A stretch of DNA of 64,000 bases. Origin: Marivivens sp. LCG002. GTDB lineage: Bacteria; Pseudomonadota; Alphaproteobacteria; Rhodobacterales; Rhodobacteraceae. Positions 46,818 to 56,163 of the stretch are shown one piece after another. The translations under genes and the position numbers were made by a program. The stretch lies in the NCBI RefSeq assembly GCF_030264275.1, contig NZ_CP127165.1, positions 62,001-126,000 on the forward strand, written 5' to 3'. A model generated the notes under the pieces. It searched no databases, had not been told where the DNA came from, and worked only from the letters and a program-made list of their open reading frames with translations. Within the stretch, counting starts at the first letter, position 1, and the number at the start of each line of letters is the position of its first letter.

Positions 46818-47730
46818 ATTCTGTGCTCAGCAAAATCGCTTCGACGCGGCGGTTCGCGGTTCGTCCGTCTTCGGTAAGATTGGTTGTCAGTGGCGCGAGA
46901 TATCCCATTCCTTCCGCATCGAGCTGTGCACGGTTGGCTCCGTGATCGGTGACGAGACGTTCCAGAACGGAACCTGCCCGCCGCTTGGATAGGGAAATAT
47001 TGCCCTCAAGTGATCCGGACGCGTCCGTATGACCGACCAGAGCAATCCGCCGGCCGGGATTTTCAGCAAGATATGCGGCGATTTCGGTCAAGGAGAGAAA
47101 GTCGCCGTGGCCGAGTTGGGCCGAGCCTGTCTCGAAACTAAGATCATCAAGCACGACATGTCCTCGGCTTTCCAATTGATCCGCGAGGCTTCCCGATACG
47201 ATCTCGGGACCGAACGTCGCTTGTGGCGCGGGGATCGTCGTGGCGACATCGAAGTCATCATGGCCAAGATGGGTGAACTGAACGAACACCTCTCGGGCGG
47301 TGCGGCTCACAAAAAGCGAGACAGCTTCAATGTCTCGCCGCGCAGAGAGAAAGCGGAAATTGCCGATGGCCACCTGCATTTCGGGTGCACGCGCGACTTC
47401 GGTGGCAAATCGGAAATCATACCCGCCACAGTCCTCGGTTTCGCAGTCGAGCAAAATCTCCCAGCCTTGGGACGAGAGCTGTTCTTTGATCGGGGTCATG
47501 ATCTGGAACGGTGTGAGGCCGTTGGACGGTATGCGGAATATCTGGCGCGTTACGCTCCCCTCGAGCCGTTCGGTCGGAAATCCTTCGTCGCTCCAAGGTC
47601 CGAGCGGGAGTTCGTAACTCCGCAATTCGGTAAGTGGTTCAACGGATTGAACGGCGTTTGCAGGCAGATCAAGCGTCAACGCTCCGGCCTGAAGCGGTAA
47701 CATCAACAACAAAGGGGCAAAGCGAAACAT
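46816..47730 (-). CDS. OmpA-family envelope protein
   Basis: This 304-aa protein has a signal peptide (MFRFAPLLLMLPLQAGA), an N-terminal domain of unknown function (about 20-175) and a C-terminal OmpA/Pal peptidoglycan-binding domain (about 185-300). Signature segments are LDDLSFETGSAQLG, NPGRRIALVGHTDASGSLEGNISLSKRRA and GANRAQLDAEGMGYLAPLTTN with NRRVEAILL. It probably anchors an outer-membrane or periplasmic function to the wall. A TTG one codon upstream precedes the ATG used here. It is the last gene of the leftward cinA-GNAT-ompA set. Confidence 0.85.
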   Translation of the reverse strand: MFRFAPLLLMLPLQAGALTLDLPANAVQSVEPLTELRSYELPLGPWSDEGFPTERLEGSVTRQIFRIPSNGLTPFQIMTPIKEQLSSQGWEILLDCETEDCGGYDFRFATEVARAPEMQVAIGNFRFLSARRDIEAVSLFVSRTAREVFVQFTHLGHDDFDVATTIPAPQATFGPEIVSGSLADQLESRGHVVLDDLSFETGSAQLGHGDFLSLTEIAAYLAENPGRRIALVGHTDASGSLEGNISLSKRRAGSVLERLVTDHGANRAQLDAEGMGYLAPLTTNLTEDGRTANRRVEAILLSTE

Positions 47731-47749
47731 CAAATGCGAGCAATTCGTA

Positions 47750-48466
47750 TCAGGAAACCACGCGATAATGGTATTGCCCGACGATCTCCATTCCTAGTGA
47801 AGAATAGAGCGCATTTGCGCCAATATTCGCCTGCGTGACCAAAAGCGCGAAATGCTCGGCGCCATTGTCGCGCGCCCAGAACCCCATGGATCGCATCATG
47901 TTGCGGGCGAGCCCCTGTCTGCGGAACTGTTGCCGTGTCTCCAAGGCATGCAACATCGCGACACCGTTCGACACGCCGACATAAGCCGTGCCTGCTGCCC
48001 TTTCGTCGATACGGCCCAGAAAAGTTGCTTTTGGGCATTGTGCGCGATCCATAATGTCGAGCCGAGCTTGCCCGATGCCCCCCTCGGACCAGATCTCGCG
48101 CTGGACCGCCACAGGGGGAAAGGCGACGAACTGGGTTGCCGCTTTGGGGCGTTCGGTCGCGATGAGCTCGATCGGAGCCACATAGAGGTTCACGGGGTCC
48201 TTGATCACAAACCCGCGCTCTTCCAGCATATGGTCCAGCGCTTCTTGGTCTTTGCGGATCATGAAGATCGGGGTTTGCTCTAGCGCGCGCATGGCGTGGA
48301 TCGCCGGATCAGGATCATAGTCCTGGCTGCGGTCATGGGTTGCCGCGCTTACACGGCTTCCGCCGCCTTGACCCTCTCGGATCGTCCAATGGCCCAACGT
48401 TTGATAGGACGCTGCGGGCCAGGTCGCATCGATCACGTCATAGAGGTCAAAGATATCGGGAGTCAT
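47750..48466 (-). CDS. GNAT-family N-acetyltransferase
   Basis: This 238-aa protein has its GNAT domain in the C-terminal half (about 130-235), with the acetyl-CoA loop LETRQQFRRQGLARNMMRSMGFWA (the Q/RxxGxA motif is QGLARN) and the final strand NALYSSLGMEIVGQYHYR. The N-terminal part has no assigned role. It lies 20 bases upstream of the OmpA gene and overlaps the CinA-like stop by four bases. The substrate is unknown. Confidence 0.85.
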   Translation of the reverse strand: MTPDIFDLYDVIDATWPAASYQTLGHWTIREGQGGGSRVSAATHDRSQDYDPDPAIHAMRALEQTPIFMIRKDQEALDHMLEERGFVIKDPVNLYVAPIELIATERPKAATQFVAFPPVAVQREIWSEGGIGQARLDIMDRAQCPKATFLGRIDERAAGTAYVGVSNGVAMLHALETRQQFRRQGLARNMMRSMGFWARDNGAEHFALLVTQANIGANALYSSLGMEIVGQYHYRVVS

Positions 48467-49185
48467 TCTGCGAACAAATTCTGGAGCTTGATCATAGCGC
48501 TTTCGACACGGGCACCATCGGTGCCGCGAATGACGATGTTGGCACCGTAAATGCCGTTGCGCTGGAAAGGATAGGACCCGATGGAAAGATCCGAGAACTC
48601 CTGTGCAAGCGTGGTAAGCGGCCCCGCGATGTCGCCCTCGCCCCGATCGATCCGAAGTGTTTGCGAGAGCAGGGGCTTGCCCCCCGTCAAGGTCGGCAGC
48701 ACAGAGGCGACCATCGCTTCAAAGACGCTCGGGACACCTGCCATCACATGGACATTCCCGATCCTGAAGCCGGGCGCGGTGCTTACGGGATTTTCGATCA
48801 GGATCGCAGTGTCGGGAATGCGCGCCATACGCAGTCGCGCTTCGTTCAATTCCTGACCCGAACGGTCATAATGCGCTTGAAGAAGCGCGCGTGCATCGTC
48901 GCGCACGTCGATCGAAACCCCGAAGGCGGCGGCGATACAGTCCGCCGTGATGTCGTCATGCGTGGGGCCAATCCCGCCCGAGGTAAAGACGTAGTCGACC
49001 CGCTCTTTCAGCTCTGAGACGGCTGCAATGATCGCGGCGCGATCGTCGCTGACCACGCGGGCTTCGACAAGGTTGATGCCCGCTTCGGTCAGCTTGCCTG
49101 CGAGAAAGTGCATGTTGCTGTCGCGGGTGCGCCCTGACAGGATCTCGTCGCCGATCACGATCATAGCTGCGGTGGGGTTCGACAT
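48463..49185 (-). CDS. CinA-like molybdopterin-binding domain protein
   Basis: This 240-aa protein consists of the N-terminal (MoCF/COG1058) half of CinA, with AAMIVIGDEILSGRTRDSN and TSGGIGPTHDDITADCIAAAFG; the C-terminal NMN-deamidase domain of full-length CinA is absent. Stand-alone forms are common in alphaproteobacteria and act as ADP-ribose or FAD pyrophosphatase-like enzymes. I start at the ATG at 49185 because GGAGAAGAAA directly precedes it; an ATG four codons upstream (49197) is also possible. Confidence 0.82.
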   Translation of the reverse strand: MSNPTAAMIVIGDEILSGRTRDSNMHFLAGKLTEAGINLVEARVVSDDRAAIIAAVSELKERVDYVFTSGGIGPTHDDITADCIAAAFGVSIDVRDDARALLQAHYDRSGQELNEARLRMARIPDTAILIENPVSTAPGFRIGNVHVMAGVPSVFEAMVASVLPTLTGGKPLLSQTLRIDRGEGDIAGPLTTLAQEFSDLSIGSYPFQRNGIYGANIVIRGTDGARVESAMIKLQNLFAE

Positions 49186-49226
49186 TTTCTTCTCCATTGG
49201 AACTTCTTTGGGTATAGGACTGGGCC

Positions 49227-49931
49227 ATGAAGTTTTCCACACCTCTTGTTCCCGCTAGGCTCATTCGTCGCTACAAACGCTTCCTTGCCGATGTGCGATT
49301 TGAGGACGGGACCGAAACGACAGCCCATTGTGCCAATCCGGGGTCCATGATGGGGCTTGCGGTTGCGGGGACAAAGGTATGGCTCGAACCCAATGATGAT
49401 CCCAAGAAAAAGCTGAAATACGGCTGGCGCTTGGTCGATCATGAAAACGGGCATTTCACTGGCGTCGATACCGCAGTTCCCAACAAGGCGCTCAAGGCTG
49501 CTTTGAGTGTCGGCGAGGTTCGCGAACTCGGCGGTTATGACCTTGTGCGGCCCGAGGTGAAATATGGCGAGAACAGCCGGATCGATTTCCTTCTGAGCGG
49601 TGAAGGTCGCCCCGACTGCTATGTCGAGGTCAAGAGCGTCACCTTGTCCCGACAGAGCGGCTTGGCTGAGTTTCCCGATAGCGTGACTGCGCGTGGCACG
49701 AAGCACCTGAGCGAGCTTGCGCAGATGGTGCAACAAGGAAACCGCGCAGTGATGTTCTATCTGGTTCAACGCACCGATTGCGACCGTTTTACGCTCGCCT
49801 CGGATATTGATCCTGCCTATCACGCTGCGTTTCTTAAAGCGCGCGAGGCGGGTGTCGAGGTGATCTGCTACGACACTGCCATATCGCCTCTTGGGGTGGC
49901 TTTGGGTCGCTCCTTGGTGATCGAGGTCTAG
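49227..49931 (+). CDS. sfsA: DNA/RNA nuclease SfsA
   Basis: This 234-aa protein matches the SfsA family: PLVPARLIRRYKRFLADVRF at the start, HCANPGSMMGLAVAGTKVWL, then FPDSVTARGTKHLSELAQM and FYLVQRTDCDRFTLASDIDP. SfsA was named for a maltose phenotype but has a nuclease-like fold (RIDFLLSG and CYVEVKSVTL hold the acidic and lysine residues). It is divergent from the CinA-like gene and lies 53 bases before map. Confidence 0.93.
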   Translation: MKFSTPLVPARLIRRYKRFLADVRFEDGTETTAHCANPGSMMGLAVAGTKVWLEPNDDPKKKLKYGWRLVDHENGHFTGVDTAVPNKALKAALSVGEVRELGGYDLVRPEVKYGENSRIDFLLSGEGRPDCYVEVKSVTLSRQSGLAEFPDSVTARGTKHLSELAQMVQQGNRAVMFYLVQRTDCDRFTLASDIDPAYHAAFLKAREAGVEVICYDTAISPLGVALGRSLVIEV

Positions 49932-49984
49932 CGCCTTGGGTTGAGATACCCTATGTGGAGCAAGAAGCTAGAAGGACCGAGACT

Positions 49985-50794
49985 TTGACGAAACACAATG
50001 GCCGCTTGACCAAAGATGGTATCCGCATTCACGAGGATGCCGATTTTGCGGGAATGCACGCTGCTGGAAAAGTAGCGGCTCAAATCCTTGACGATATCGC
50101 GCCGCATGTTTTCCCAGGTCAAAGCACGGCCGAAATCGACCGTATCATCACCGATATGGTCACGGCCTCGGGAACGACCTCTGCGACCATCGGTTATCGC
50201 GGCTATCAGCATGCCTCCTGCATCAGTGTGAACCATGTGGTGTGTCATGGAATTCCCGGTCCCAAGACACTCAAGGACGGCGACATCCTCAATATCGACG
50301 TGACCGTAATCCTTGACGGATGGTATGGCGATACAAGCCGCATGTATGTGGCGGGCAATCTCAGCCGTAAATCCGAGCGTCTCATTCAGGTGACGCATGA
50401 CGCTCTTATGCTCGGGATCGAAGCGGCAAAGCCCGGAAACACCTTTGGCGATATCGGCAATGCGATCCAGACCTATGTCGAGGCGAACCGCATGAGCGTC
50501 GTGCGTGATTTCTGCGGCCACGGTCTTGGCACGGTTTTCCACGCGCCGCCCAATGTTCTGCACTACGGGCGCCCCGGGACCGGGCCAGTGCTCGAAGAAG
50601 GCATGTTCTTTACCATCGAGCCCATGGTGAACCTCGGCCGACCTGAGACAAAAGTTCTTGCCGATGATTGGACTGCGGTCACGCGTGACAAATCACTTTC
50701 GGCGCAGTTCGAGCATTCGATCGGGATACGGGCAGACGGGGCAGAGATTTTCACGCTTTCGCCTGCGGGTAAATTCCACCCGACCTATGGATGA
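49985..50794 (+). CDS. map: Type I methionine aminopeptidase
   Basis: This 269-aa enzyme removes the initiator methionine from new proteins and needs two divalent metals. Metal ligands are in LNIDVTVILDGWYGDTSRM (two aspartates), FCGHGLGTVFHAPP (histidine), FTIEPM (glutamate) and AQFEHSIGI (glutamate). The start is best read as TTG at 49985, after GAAGGACCGAGAC, giving MTKHNGRLTKDGIRIHE; a GTG ten codons upstream lacks such a site. It follows sfsA on the same strand. Confidence 0.94.
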   Translation: MTKHNGRLTKDGIRIHEDADFAGMHAAGKVAAQILDDIAPHVFPGQSTAEIDRIITDMVTASGTTSATIGYRGYQHASCISVNHVVCHGIPGPKTLKDGDILNIDVTVILDGWYGDTSRMYVAGNLSRKSERLIQVTHDALMLGIEAAKPGNTFGDIGNAIQTYVEANRMSVVRDFCGHGLGTVFHAPPNVLHYGRPGTGPVLEEGMFFTIEPMVNLGRPETKVLADDWTAVTRDKSLSAQFEHSIGIRADGAEIFTLSPAGKFHPTYG

Positions 50795-51445
50795 TCAGAG
50801 CGCCGAGAGGCGCTCTTTCAATTCCTGCATCGAATAGACGATGTCGGCACCTTCTTCGGTGAGTTTGTCCTTGTTGCCGTGTTCGGCATAACCGATGAAC
50901 CGCATTCCCGCCGCGCGCGCCGCGCCGACACCGGCGGGGCTATCGTCGACCATCACCGCGCGCTCGATTGCAACGCCTGCGGCCTGAGCCGCAAGTTCAA
51001 GAAGCTTTGGTTCGGGTTTCGCGGTGTTATGGTCATGGGCCGAGAAGATCCGCCCGTCCAGACGGTCGAACAAACCCGAAGGGCCGAGAGAGGCCCGCAT
51101 CTTGTCCATCGGGCCATTGGAGGCCACAGCAATCTTGACGCCGTGTTCCTCAAGGGTGTCGATCAGCTCGACAAAGCCTTTGCTCACGTCGACGCCTTGT
51201 CTCAAGCGTTCAAAGATCTCGGCGTAGATCTCGTTTACCCAGTTCTCGGGAAGTTTCGCGCCCGCTTCGATCGCGCGATCCCGAAGGATATACATCGTGC
51301 CGCCGACAAACCGTTCGTGACACTCTTCAGCAGAAATCGGCAGGCCGTGATCCGTAAGGCTCTTGGCCACGATCTCGTTCAAAAGACCTTCGCTGTCCAC
51401 GATCACGCCGTCGCAGTCGAAAATAACAAGATCGACGGTTTTCAT
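50795..51445 (-). CDS. HAD-superfamily phosphatase/phosphomutase
   Basis: This 216-aa enzyme has the HAD nucleophile motif IFDCDGVIVDSEG (aspartates at 8 and 10), the cap domain with GTMYILRDRA, motif II VASNGPMDK and motif IV MVDDSPAGVGAARAAG. It resembles the phosphoglycolate phosphatase, beta-phosphoglucomutase and 6-phosphogluconate phosphatase group; the substrate is not resolved. The start at 51445 overlaps the rsmD stop (ATGA). It converges on map. Confidence 0.88.
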   Translation of the reverse strand: MKTVDLVIFDCDGVIVDSEGLLNEIVAKSLTDHGLPISAEECHERFVGGTMYILRDRAIEAGAKLPENWVNEIYAEIFERLRQGVDVSKGFVELIDTLEEHGVKIAVASNGPMDKMRASLGPSGLFDRLDGRIFSAHDHNTAKPEPKLLELAAQAAGVAIERAVMVDDSPAGVGAARAAGMRFIGYAEHGNKDKLTEEGADIVYSMQELKERLSAL

Positions 51446-51999
51446 CCTGTGAACTCCATAAACGAAATGTGCGTGTCTCCATATCGGCGATGCTCCAGAA
51501 GCGCAAAGCCCGACGGCGCGGTCTGGGGCGCGTTTTCCTCCCAAACGATTAAGGCATCCTTCGCAATCCAGTTGCCTGCCAGCGCCGCGGCCAACGCCTT
51601 GGCGCCCAAGTCACGCCCATAGGGCGGGTCGAGAAACACAAGTGAATGCGGCTCGCCTCCTCCGAGTTTGGTCGCATCGCGCGTCACAAGGGTGCAGTCC
51701 TCCTGACGGCGGAGCTTGGCAATATTCTCGCGGATGAGCTTGGTCGCAACGCGGCCGTCATCGACAAAAGTGACCGAGGCAGCGCCGCGCGATAATGCCT
51801 CGAGGCCGAGCGCGCCCGTGCCCGCAAAGAGATCGAGAACCTTGGCGTCTTGGATCGGATCGCCGAAGCGGCCACCATTCAAGACATTGAAGAGACTTTC
51901 GCGTGTGCGGTCGGTGGTCGGGCGCAGATGTGCGCCCATGTCCCCTTTGCCGACAGCGGCAAGGGCTGTGCCCCGATGCGTGCCCCCGATGATCCGCAC
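51442..51999 (-). CDS. rsmD: 16S rRNA (guanine-966-N2)-methyltransferase RsmD
   Basis: This 185-aa SAM-dependent enzyme modifies G966 of 16S rRNA. MRIIGGTHRGTALAAVGKGD, RPTTDRTRESLFNVL, the SAM loop LDLFAGTGALGLEALSRGA and the catalytic motif LVFLDPPYG are diagnostic. It starts with GTG that overlaps the preceding flavoprotein stop (TAGTG) and is followed by the HAD gene with a four-base overlap, so all three are co-translated. Confidence 0.94.
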   Translation of the reverse strand: MRIIGGTHRGTALAAVGKGDMGAHLRPTTDRTRESLFNVLNGGRFGDPIQDAKVLDLFAGTGALGLEALSRGAASVTFVDDGRVATKLIRENIAKLRRQEDCTLVTRDATKLGGGEPHSLVFLDPPYGRDLGAKALAAALAGNWIAKDALIVWEENAPQTAPSGFALLEHRRYGDTHISFMEFTG

Positions 52000-53210
52000 T
52001 AGCGCAGCAGAGCCTTCATGTTGGTTTCGGGGTCACAAAGCACTTCGGGCGCAGGAGACTTTCCCGCTTCGATCAGGCGCTTGCCGACCATGTAATCCTT
52101 GGCGCTGTTCATCGCATCAACCGCGATAAGCTCGTCCCCTTTGAAATACCAATGCACGCGGACCATGGGGTCATCTGTGGTTTTTACATAGACCTTGTCA
52201 TAGCCGATATTGAGCCCCGCAATCTGGAGCTTGGTATCGTATTGGTCCGACCAGAACCACGGAGCGGGAGTGTAATCGATGCCTTTGCCCATCATGTTCT
52301 GGGCAACGATTTCTGCCTGATCGATCGCGTTCCCGACGCTTTCGATCCGCAATTTTTGCCCTTTGAATGTGAGGTTGGCGCAGTCGCCCGCCGCCCAGAT
52401 ATGCGGGTCCGAAGTGCGGCCCTGATGGTCTGTGTCGATCCCGTTGTTGCAGACCAGTCCTGCGGCTTCCGCCAGAATTGTCGCGGGCATGATTCCGACG
52501 CCGACGATTGCAAAGTCCACGTCCAAAGTGGTGCCGTCGGTGAGTTTCGCGCCAGATATGCGCTCTTCGCCGATAAGATGGTCGAGCCCGACACCTTCGA
52601 CGATTTTGACCCCGTGGGCGGTGTGCAGATCGCGGAAATAGGTCGAGGTTTCTTCGCAGGCCACACGCTGAAGAATGCGCGGTGCCATTTCAACAAGGGT
52701 CACGTCGAGCCCTTTTTTCGCAGCAACCGCCGCAGCCTCGAGCCCGATATAGCCCCCGCCGATCACTAAAAGCTTGCGACCTTCGACGAACTCGGGTGCC
52801 ATCGTGTCCACGTCAAGAAGATCGCGCACCGTGTAAACGCCGTCGAGCTCGCCGCCGACCTTGGCAGGAAGCGTGCGCGGATGCGAGCCTGTGCAGAGCG
52901 CGAGCGCGTCATAAGCCATCGTTTCTTCGCCCGAAAGCGTCAGGGTCTGCGCTGCGGGATTGATCTCGACCACGCGCGTGTTCAAACGAAGCTCGATGTT
53001 GTTCTCTTGATACCAGTCATCCGAGCGAAGAAGCAGTCGATCCACTCCGATTTCGCCAAGTAGGTAAGCCTTGGACAAAGGGGGGCGCTGGTAGGGCGCA
53101 ACAGTCTCTGCGCCGATCAGGCTGATCTTGCCGTCAAAGCCTTCGGACCGCAATTTTGCTACCACCGAGGCGCCCGCTTGCCCTGCACCGACCACAACGA
53201 AATGTTTCAT
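51999..53210 (-). CDS. FAD-dependent ferredoxin reductase-like oxidoreductase
   Basis: This 403-aa flavoprotein has the FAD motif VVVGAGQAGASVVAKLRSEGF at the N terminus and the NAD(P)H motif LLVIGGGYIGLEAAAVAAKKG. The ATG motif is present as LALCTGSHPR, and HIWAAGDCANLTF is the second FAD site. The C-terminal reductase domain is the type found in rhodocoxin, putidaredoxin and terpredoxin reductases. It probably reduces a 2Fe-2S ferredoxin for a P450 or dioxygenase; neither partner is in this window. It is translationally coupled to rsmD. Confidence 0.88.
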   Translation of the reverse strand: MKHFVVVGAGQAGASVVAKLRSEGFDGKISLIGAETVAPYQRPPLSKAYLLGEIGVDRLLLRSDDWYQENNIELRLNTRVVEINPAAQTLTLSGEETMAYDALALCTGSHPRTLPAKVGGELDGVYTVRDLLDVDTMAPEFVEGRKLLVIGGGYIGLEAAAVAAKKGLDVTLVEMAPRILQRVACEETSTYFRDLHTAHGVKIVEGVGLDHLIGEERISGAKLTDGTTLDVDFAIVGVGIMPATILAEAAGLVCNNGIDTDHQGRTSDPHIWAAGDCANLTFKGQKLRIESVGNAIDQAEIVAQNMMGKGIDYTPAPWFWSDQYDTKLQIAGLNIGYDKVYVKTTDDPMVRVHWYFKGDELIAVDAMNSAKDYMVGKRLIEAGKSPAPEVLCDPETNMKALLR

Positions 53211-53299
53211 CGGCTTTTTCCCTTTTTTTGATAGCTTTGGTTCTGGCGGACCCTATATCTAGGCCCATGCTGCATGCAATTCCGAAAGAGGAAAATAAG

Positions 53300-53788
53300 A
53301 TGACCATTTCAACAGGTGAAAAGCTCCCCGAGGCAACTTTGTATCGGATGGGAGACAATGGACCTGAGGCGGTTGCACTTGGCGATCTGCTGAGCGGCCG
53401 CAAAGTTGTATTGTTCGGCCTCCCCGGTGCCTATACCGGCACCTGCACCTCGGCCCACGTTCCAAGCTTTATCCGCACCAAGTCGCAGTTCGACGCCAAA
53501 GGTGTCGACGAGATTATCTGTGTCTCGGTAAACGATCCCTTTGTGATGAAAGCATGGTCGGATTCGACCGGCGCAGGCGAGGCAGGACTTACGTTCCTTG
53601 CTGATCCCGCTTCCGAATTCACCAAGGCGATCGGGATGAATTTCACCGCACCGCCGGTCGGTTTTTACGACCGCTCCAAGCGCTTCTCGCTCTATGCCGA
53701 GGACGGCGTCGTCAAAGTGCTCAACGCCGAGGATTCTCCCGGCACTTGCGAGATTTCCGCAGGCGAGACACTGCTCGACCAGATCTAA
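53300..53788 (+). CDS. Peroxiredoxin (Prx5-like)
   Basis: This 162-aa thiol peroxidase reduces hydrogen peroxide and alkyl peroxides. The peroxidatic cysteine is in PGAYTGTCTSAHVPSF (the Prx5 active site). ICVSVNDPFVMKAWSDS follows, and a C-terminal GTCEISAGETLLDQI holds another cysteine, which may act as the resolving one. The ATG at 53300 follows AAAGAGGAAAATAAG. It is divergent from the ferredoxin reductase-like gene. A bidirectional terminator follows. Confidence 0.93.
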   Translation: MTISTGEKLPEATLYRMGDNGPEAVALGDLLSGRKVVLFGLPGAYTGTCTSAHVPSFIRTKSQFDAKGVDEIICVSVNDPFVMKAWSDSTGAGEAGLTFLADPASEFTKAIGMNFTAPPVGFYDRSKRFSLYAEDGVVKVLNAEDSPGTCEISAGETLLDQI

Positions 53789-53792
53789 AATC

Positions 53793-53817
53793 AAAGGGCG
53801 CCCGAGTGGCGCCCTTT
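53793..53817. terminator. Bidirectional terminator between peroxiredoxin and mscS
   Basis: AAAGGGCGCC, CGAGT and GGCGCCCTTT form a perfect 10-bp stem between two convergent genes, four bases before the mscS stop and four after the peroxiredoxin stop. Confidence 0.87.
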
Positions 53818-53821
53818 GTCT

Positions 53822-54664
53822 TTATTGGGATTGAATAAGTGTCTGGGTTGGGAATGGAATATCGATCCCGTTGGCGTCCAATGCCTCTTTGACCTTGCGT
53901 TTCATATCGGCCTGATACTGGAAATAGTCCGAAGAATTGACCCAGACGCGGACGAGAAAATCGACTGAAAAGTCGTTGAGGCCGTTTACCTGAATAAAGG
54001 GTTCGGGCTCTGTTTTGGACCTTGGGTCGGACATGATTGTATCGCGGATCACCTGTTCGGCCTTGCCAAGATCGACACCGTAGCCGACACCGAAAATCCA
54101 TTCGGCACGGCGGGTAGGATACGCCGAATAATTGGTGATCGTATTGCCCCAGACTTGGGAATTGGGAACGATCACCTGCACGTTTCCGACGCTTGAAAGC
54201 TCGGTAAAGTTGAGCGAGATTTGTTTGACCGTGCCGCTGACCCCGTTCACCTCCACGAAATCGCCGTTCTTGAAGGGGCGAAAGAGGATGATCATCACGC
54301 CCGCAGCGACATTGGAAAGCGTTCCCTGCAAAGCGAGACCGATCGCAAGACCTGCTGCACCGATGACCGCCACGATGGACGTCGTTTGAATGCCGAAGGT
54401 GTTGAGAATGAATATCCCCGCAAAGGCAAGGACGGCATAGCTCGCGATGTTTCCGAGGAAATTGAACAGCGTATCATCGAGATGCCGATTGCCCGCAGCG
54501 ATGTTCACGATCCGGTTTCTGATCCAGCTCGAAACCCAAAGTCCAAGCACAACGATGACGATGAGTGCGAGAATATCGCCTGCCAGTCCTGCCAGAAATT
54601 CAACGGTGAGATAATCGCCGACAGTCTTGCCGTTCCATACTTGGGTCGAAAGAATTTGTTCCAT
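53822..54664 (-). CDS. mscS: Small-conductance mechanosensitive channel (MscS family)
   Basis: This 280-aa inner-membrane channel opens on osmotic downshock. Three helices (about 26-48, 68-88, 95-115) include the pore-lining TM3 with glycine/alanine repeats (VAVIGAAGLAIGLALQGTLSNVAAGVMI). A beta domain (FKNGDFVEVNGVSGTVKQISL) and a C-terminal vestibule domain follow. The start overlaps the phhB stop by one base (TAATG), placing it at the end of the leftward acyltransferase-phhB-mscS set. Confidence 0.94.
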   Translation of the reverse strand: MEQILSTQVWNGKTVGDYLTVEFLAGLAGDILALIVIVVLGLWVSSWIRNRIVNIAAGNRHLDDTLFNFLGNIASYAVLAFAGIFILNTFGIQTTSIVAVIGAAGLAIGLALQGTLSNVAAGVMIILFRPFKNGDFVEVNGVSGTVKQISLNFTELSSVGNVQVIVPNSQVWGNTITNYSAYPTRRAEWIFGVGYGVDLGKAEQVIRDTIMSDPRSKTEPEPFIQVNGLNDFSVDFLVRVWVNSSDYFQYQADMKRKVKEALDANGIDIPFPTQTLIQSQ

Positions 54665-54960
54665 TAGTCTTCTTGTAATTTGTCCATCTGTCTTGCGAGT
54701 TTCGCATCAAGCTCTGTCAAGCCGCCTGCGTCATGTGTCGTAAGTCGCACGTCCACACGGTTATAGACATTGAACCACTCGGGGTGGTGGTTCCATTTTT
54801 CGGCATAGAGCGCGACCTTGGTCATAAACCCGAAGGCCGAGATAAAGTTCCGAAATTTGAAGGTTTTTTGGAGGGCATCCTCGCCCTCGACTTCGCTCCA
54901 GCCATTTTGTGAAAGTTCCGATATCAGCGCGGCTCGGGCGTCGGGTGAGAGTTTTTCCAT
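54664..54960 (-). CDS. phhB: 4a-hydroxytetrahydrobiopterin dehydratase
   Basis: This 98-aa pterin carbinolamine dehydratase regenerates the pterin cofactor of phenylalanine hydroxylase. The signature [23 protein letters not shown] holds the active-site histidines, and [18 protein letters not shown] is the usual central helix-strand. No phenylalanine hydroxylase is in the window, so a role in pterin metabolism in general is also possible. It overlaps mscS and the upstream acyltransferase by one base each. Confidence 0.93.
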   Translation of the reverse strand: MEKLSPDARAALISELSQNGWSEVEGEDALQKTFKFRNFISAFGFMTKVALYAEKWNHHPEWFNVYNRVDVRLTTHDAGGLTELDAKLARQMDKLQED

Positions 54961-56132
54961 TAGTCCTGTTCCTCTTGGTCCACTTTGCGAAACGGGCCAT
55001 AGTCGGTGAGGATTTCGATTTCCTCGTTTATGGCAGCGCGCTCTTGCTCGAGATAGTTTTCGACGGCGCGCGCAAACCCTTGATCGGCAATCCAATGGAG
55101 CGAATGCGTCGGGGCGGGAAGATAACCGCGCGCAAGCTTGTGCTCACCTTGGGCGCCAGCTTCGACCCGAAGTCCGTTGGCAATCGCATAATCGATCGCC
55201 TGATAATAACAGACCTCGAAATGAAGACATGGGTGATGCTCGGTGCATCCCCAATACCGTCCGAACAAGGTCTCGCGGCCGATAAAGTTCAATGCGCCAG
55301 CAATCGGTCGGCCGTTCTTTTCCGCAAGGACAAGCAACACATCATCGGCCATCGTTTCACCGATCAGGTCGAAAAAGGAACGCGTGAGATAGGGCGTGCC
55401 CCACTTGCGGCTTCCTGTGTCTTGGTAAAACGCCCAGAAATAATCCCAGTGCTCGGCGCGAATGTCCTTGCCTGTGTATTGGACAATCTCGCCACCAAAG
55501 GATTGAGCCTGAGCGCGTTCCTTGCGGATTGTCTTGCGCTTGCGGCTCGAAAGAGCGGCTAGAAAGTCTTCGAAACTTTGGTAGCCCTCGTTGGCCCAAT
55601 GGAATTGTTGGCCGACACGGCGCATCAATCCCATCGCCTCGCCTGCGATGGCTTCCGCTTCGGTGCAAAAGGTAATGTGAAGCGATGATAGGCCGTTGTT
55701 CGATGCCAATTGAACCGCGCCTTGCACGAGTGCGGCCATGCCATCGGCCTCGTGGCCCTGTCTGGTCAAAAAGCGCCGCCCCGTTGCGGGCGTAAAAGGC
55801 GCTGCGATCTGAAGCTTGGGGTAATATCGCCCCCCCGCATTTTCATAAGCATGCGCCCAATTGTGATCGAAGACGTATTCCCCTTGCGAATGGCCCTTTG
55901 CAAAGAGCGGTGCGACGGCAATCGTCTCGTTGTTCTTGCGCACCGAAAGATAGCGTGGTTGCCATCCGCTTCGTCCCCCAACCGATCCCGAATCCTCCAG
56001 CGCTTTCAAAAAGCGATAGGTTGTAAAAGGATCAAAGGGCCGCCCGCCTTCGGGCACAGCGCAAGCGTCCCAAATCGGTTGGCCGATTTCGGTTATGCTG
56101 CTGTGGCTCGTGACTTCGAATGCGTCGCTCAT
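54960..56132 (-). CDS. FemAB/GNAT-like acyltransferase (DUF482)
   Basis: This 390-aa protein resembles the peptidogalycan biosynthesis/DUF482 family, with two GNAT-like folds. Motifs seen are [45 protein letters not shown] and the C-terminal [27 protein letters not shown] with [16 protein letters not shown]. The biochemical role is unproven; relatives add amino acids or acyl groups to envelope or small targets. The start at 56132 gives a compact product; the open frame upstream is antisense to another reading. Confidence 0.83.
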   Translation of the reverse strand: MSDAFEVTSHSSITEIGQPIWDACAVPEGGRPFDPFTTYRFLKALEDSGSVGGRSGWQPRYLSVRKNNETIAVAPLFAKGHSQGEYVFDHNWAHAYENAGGRYYPKLQIAAPFTPATGRRFLTRQGHEADGMAALVQGAVQLASNNGLSSLHITFCTEAEAIAGEAMGLMRRVGQQFHWANEGYQSFEDFLAALSSRKRKTIRKERAQAQSFGGEIVQYTGKDIRAEHWDYFWAFYQDTGSRKWGTPYLTRSFFDLIGETMADDVLLVLAEKNGRPIAGALNFIGRETLFGRYWGCTEHHPCLHFEVCYYQAIDYAIANGLRVEAGAQGEHKLARGYLPAPTHSLHWIADQGFARAVENYLEQERAAINEEIEILTDYGPFRKVDQEEQD

Positions 56133-56163
56133 GTCGGAATACCTGTGTGCGCCGCTGCGGTCG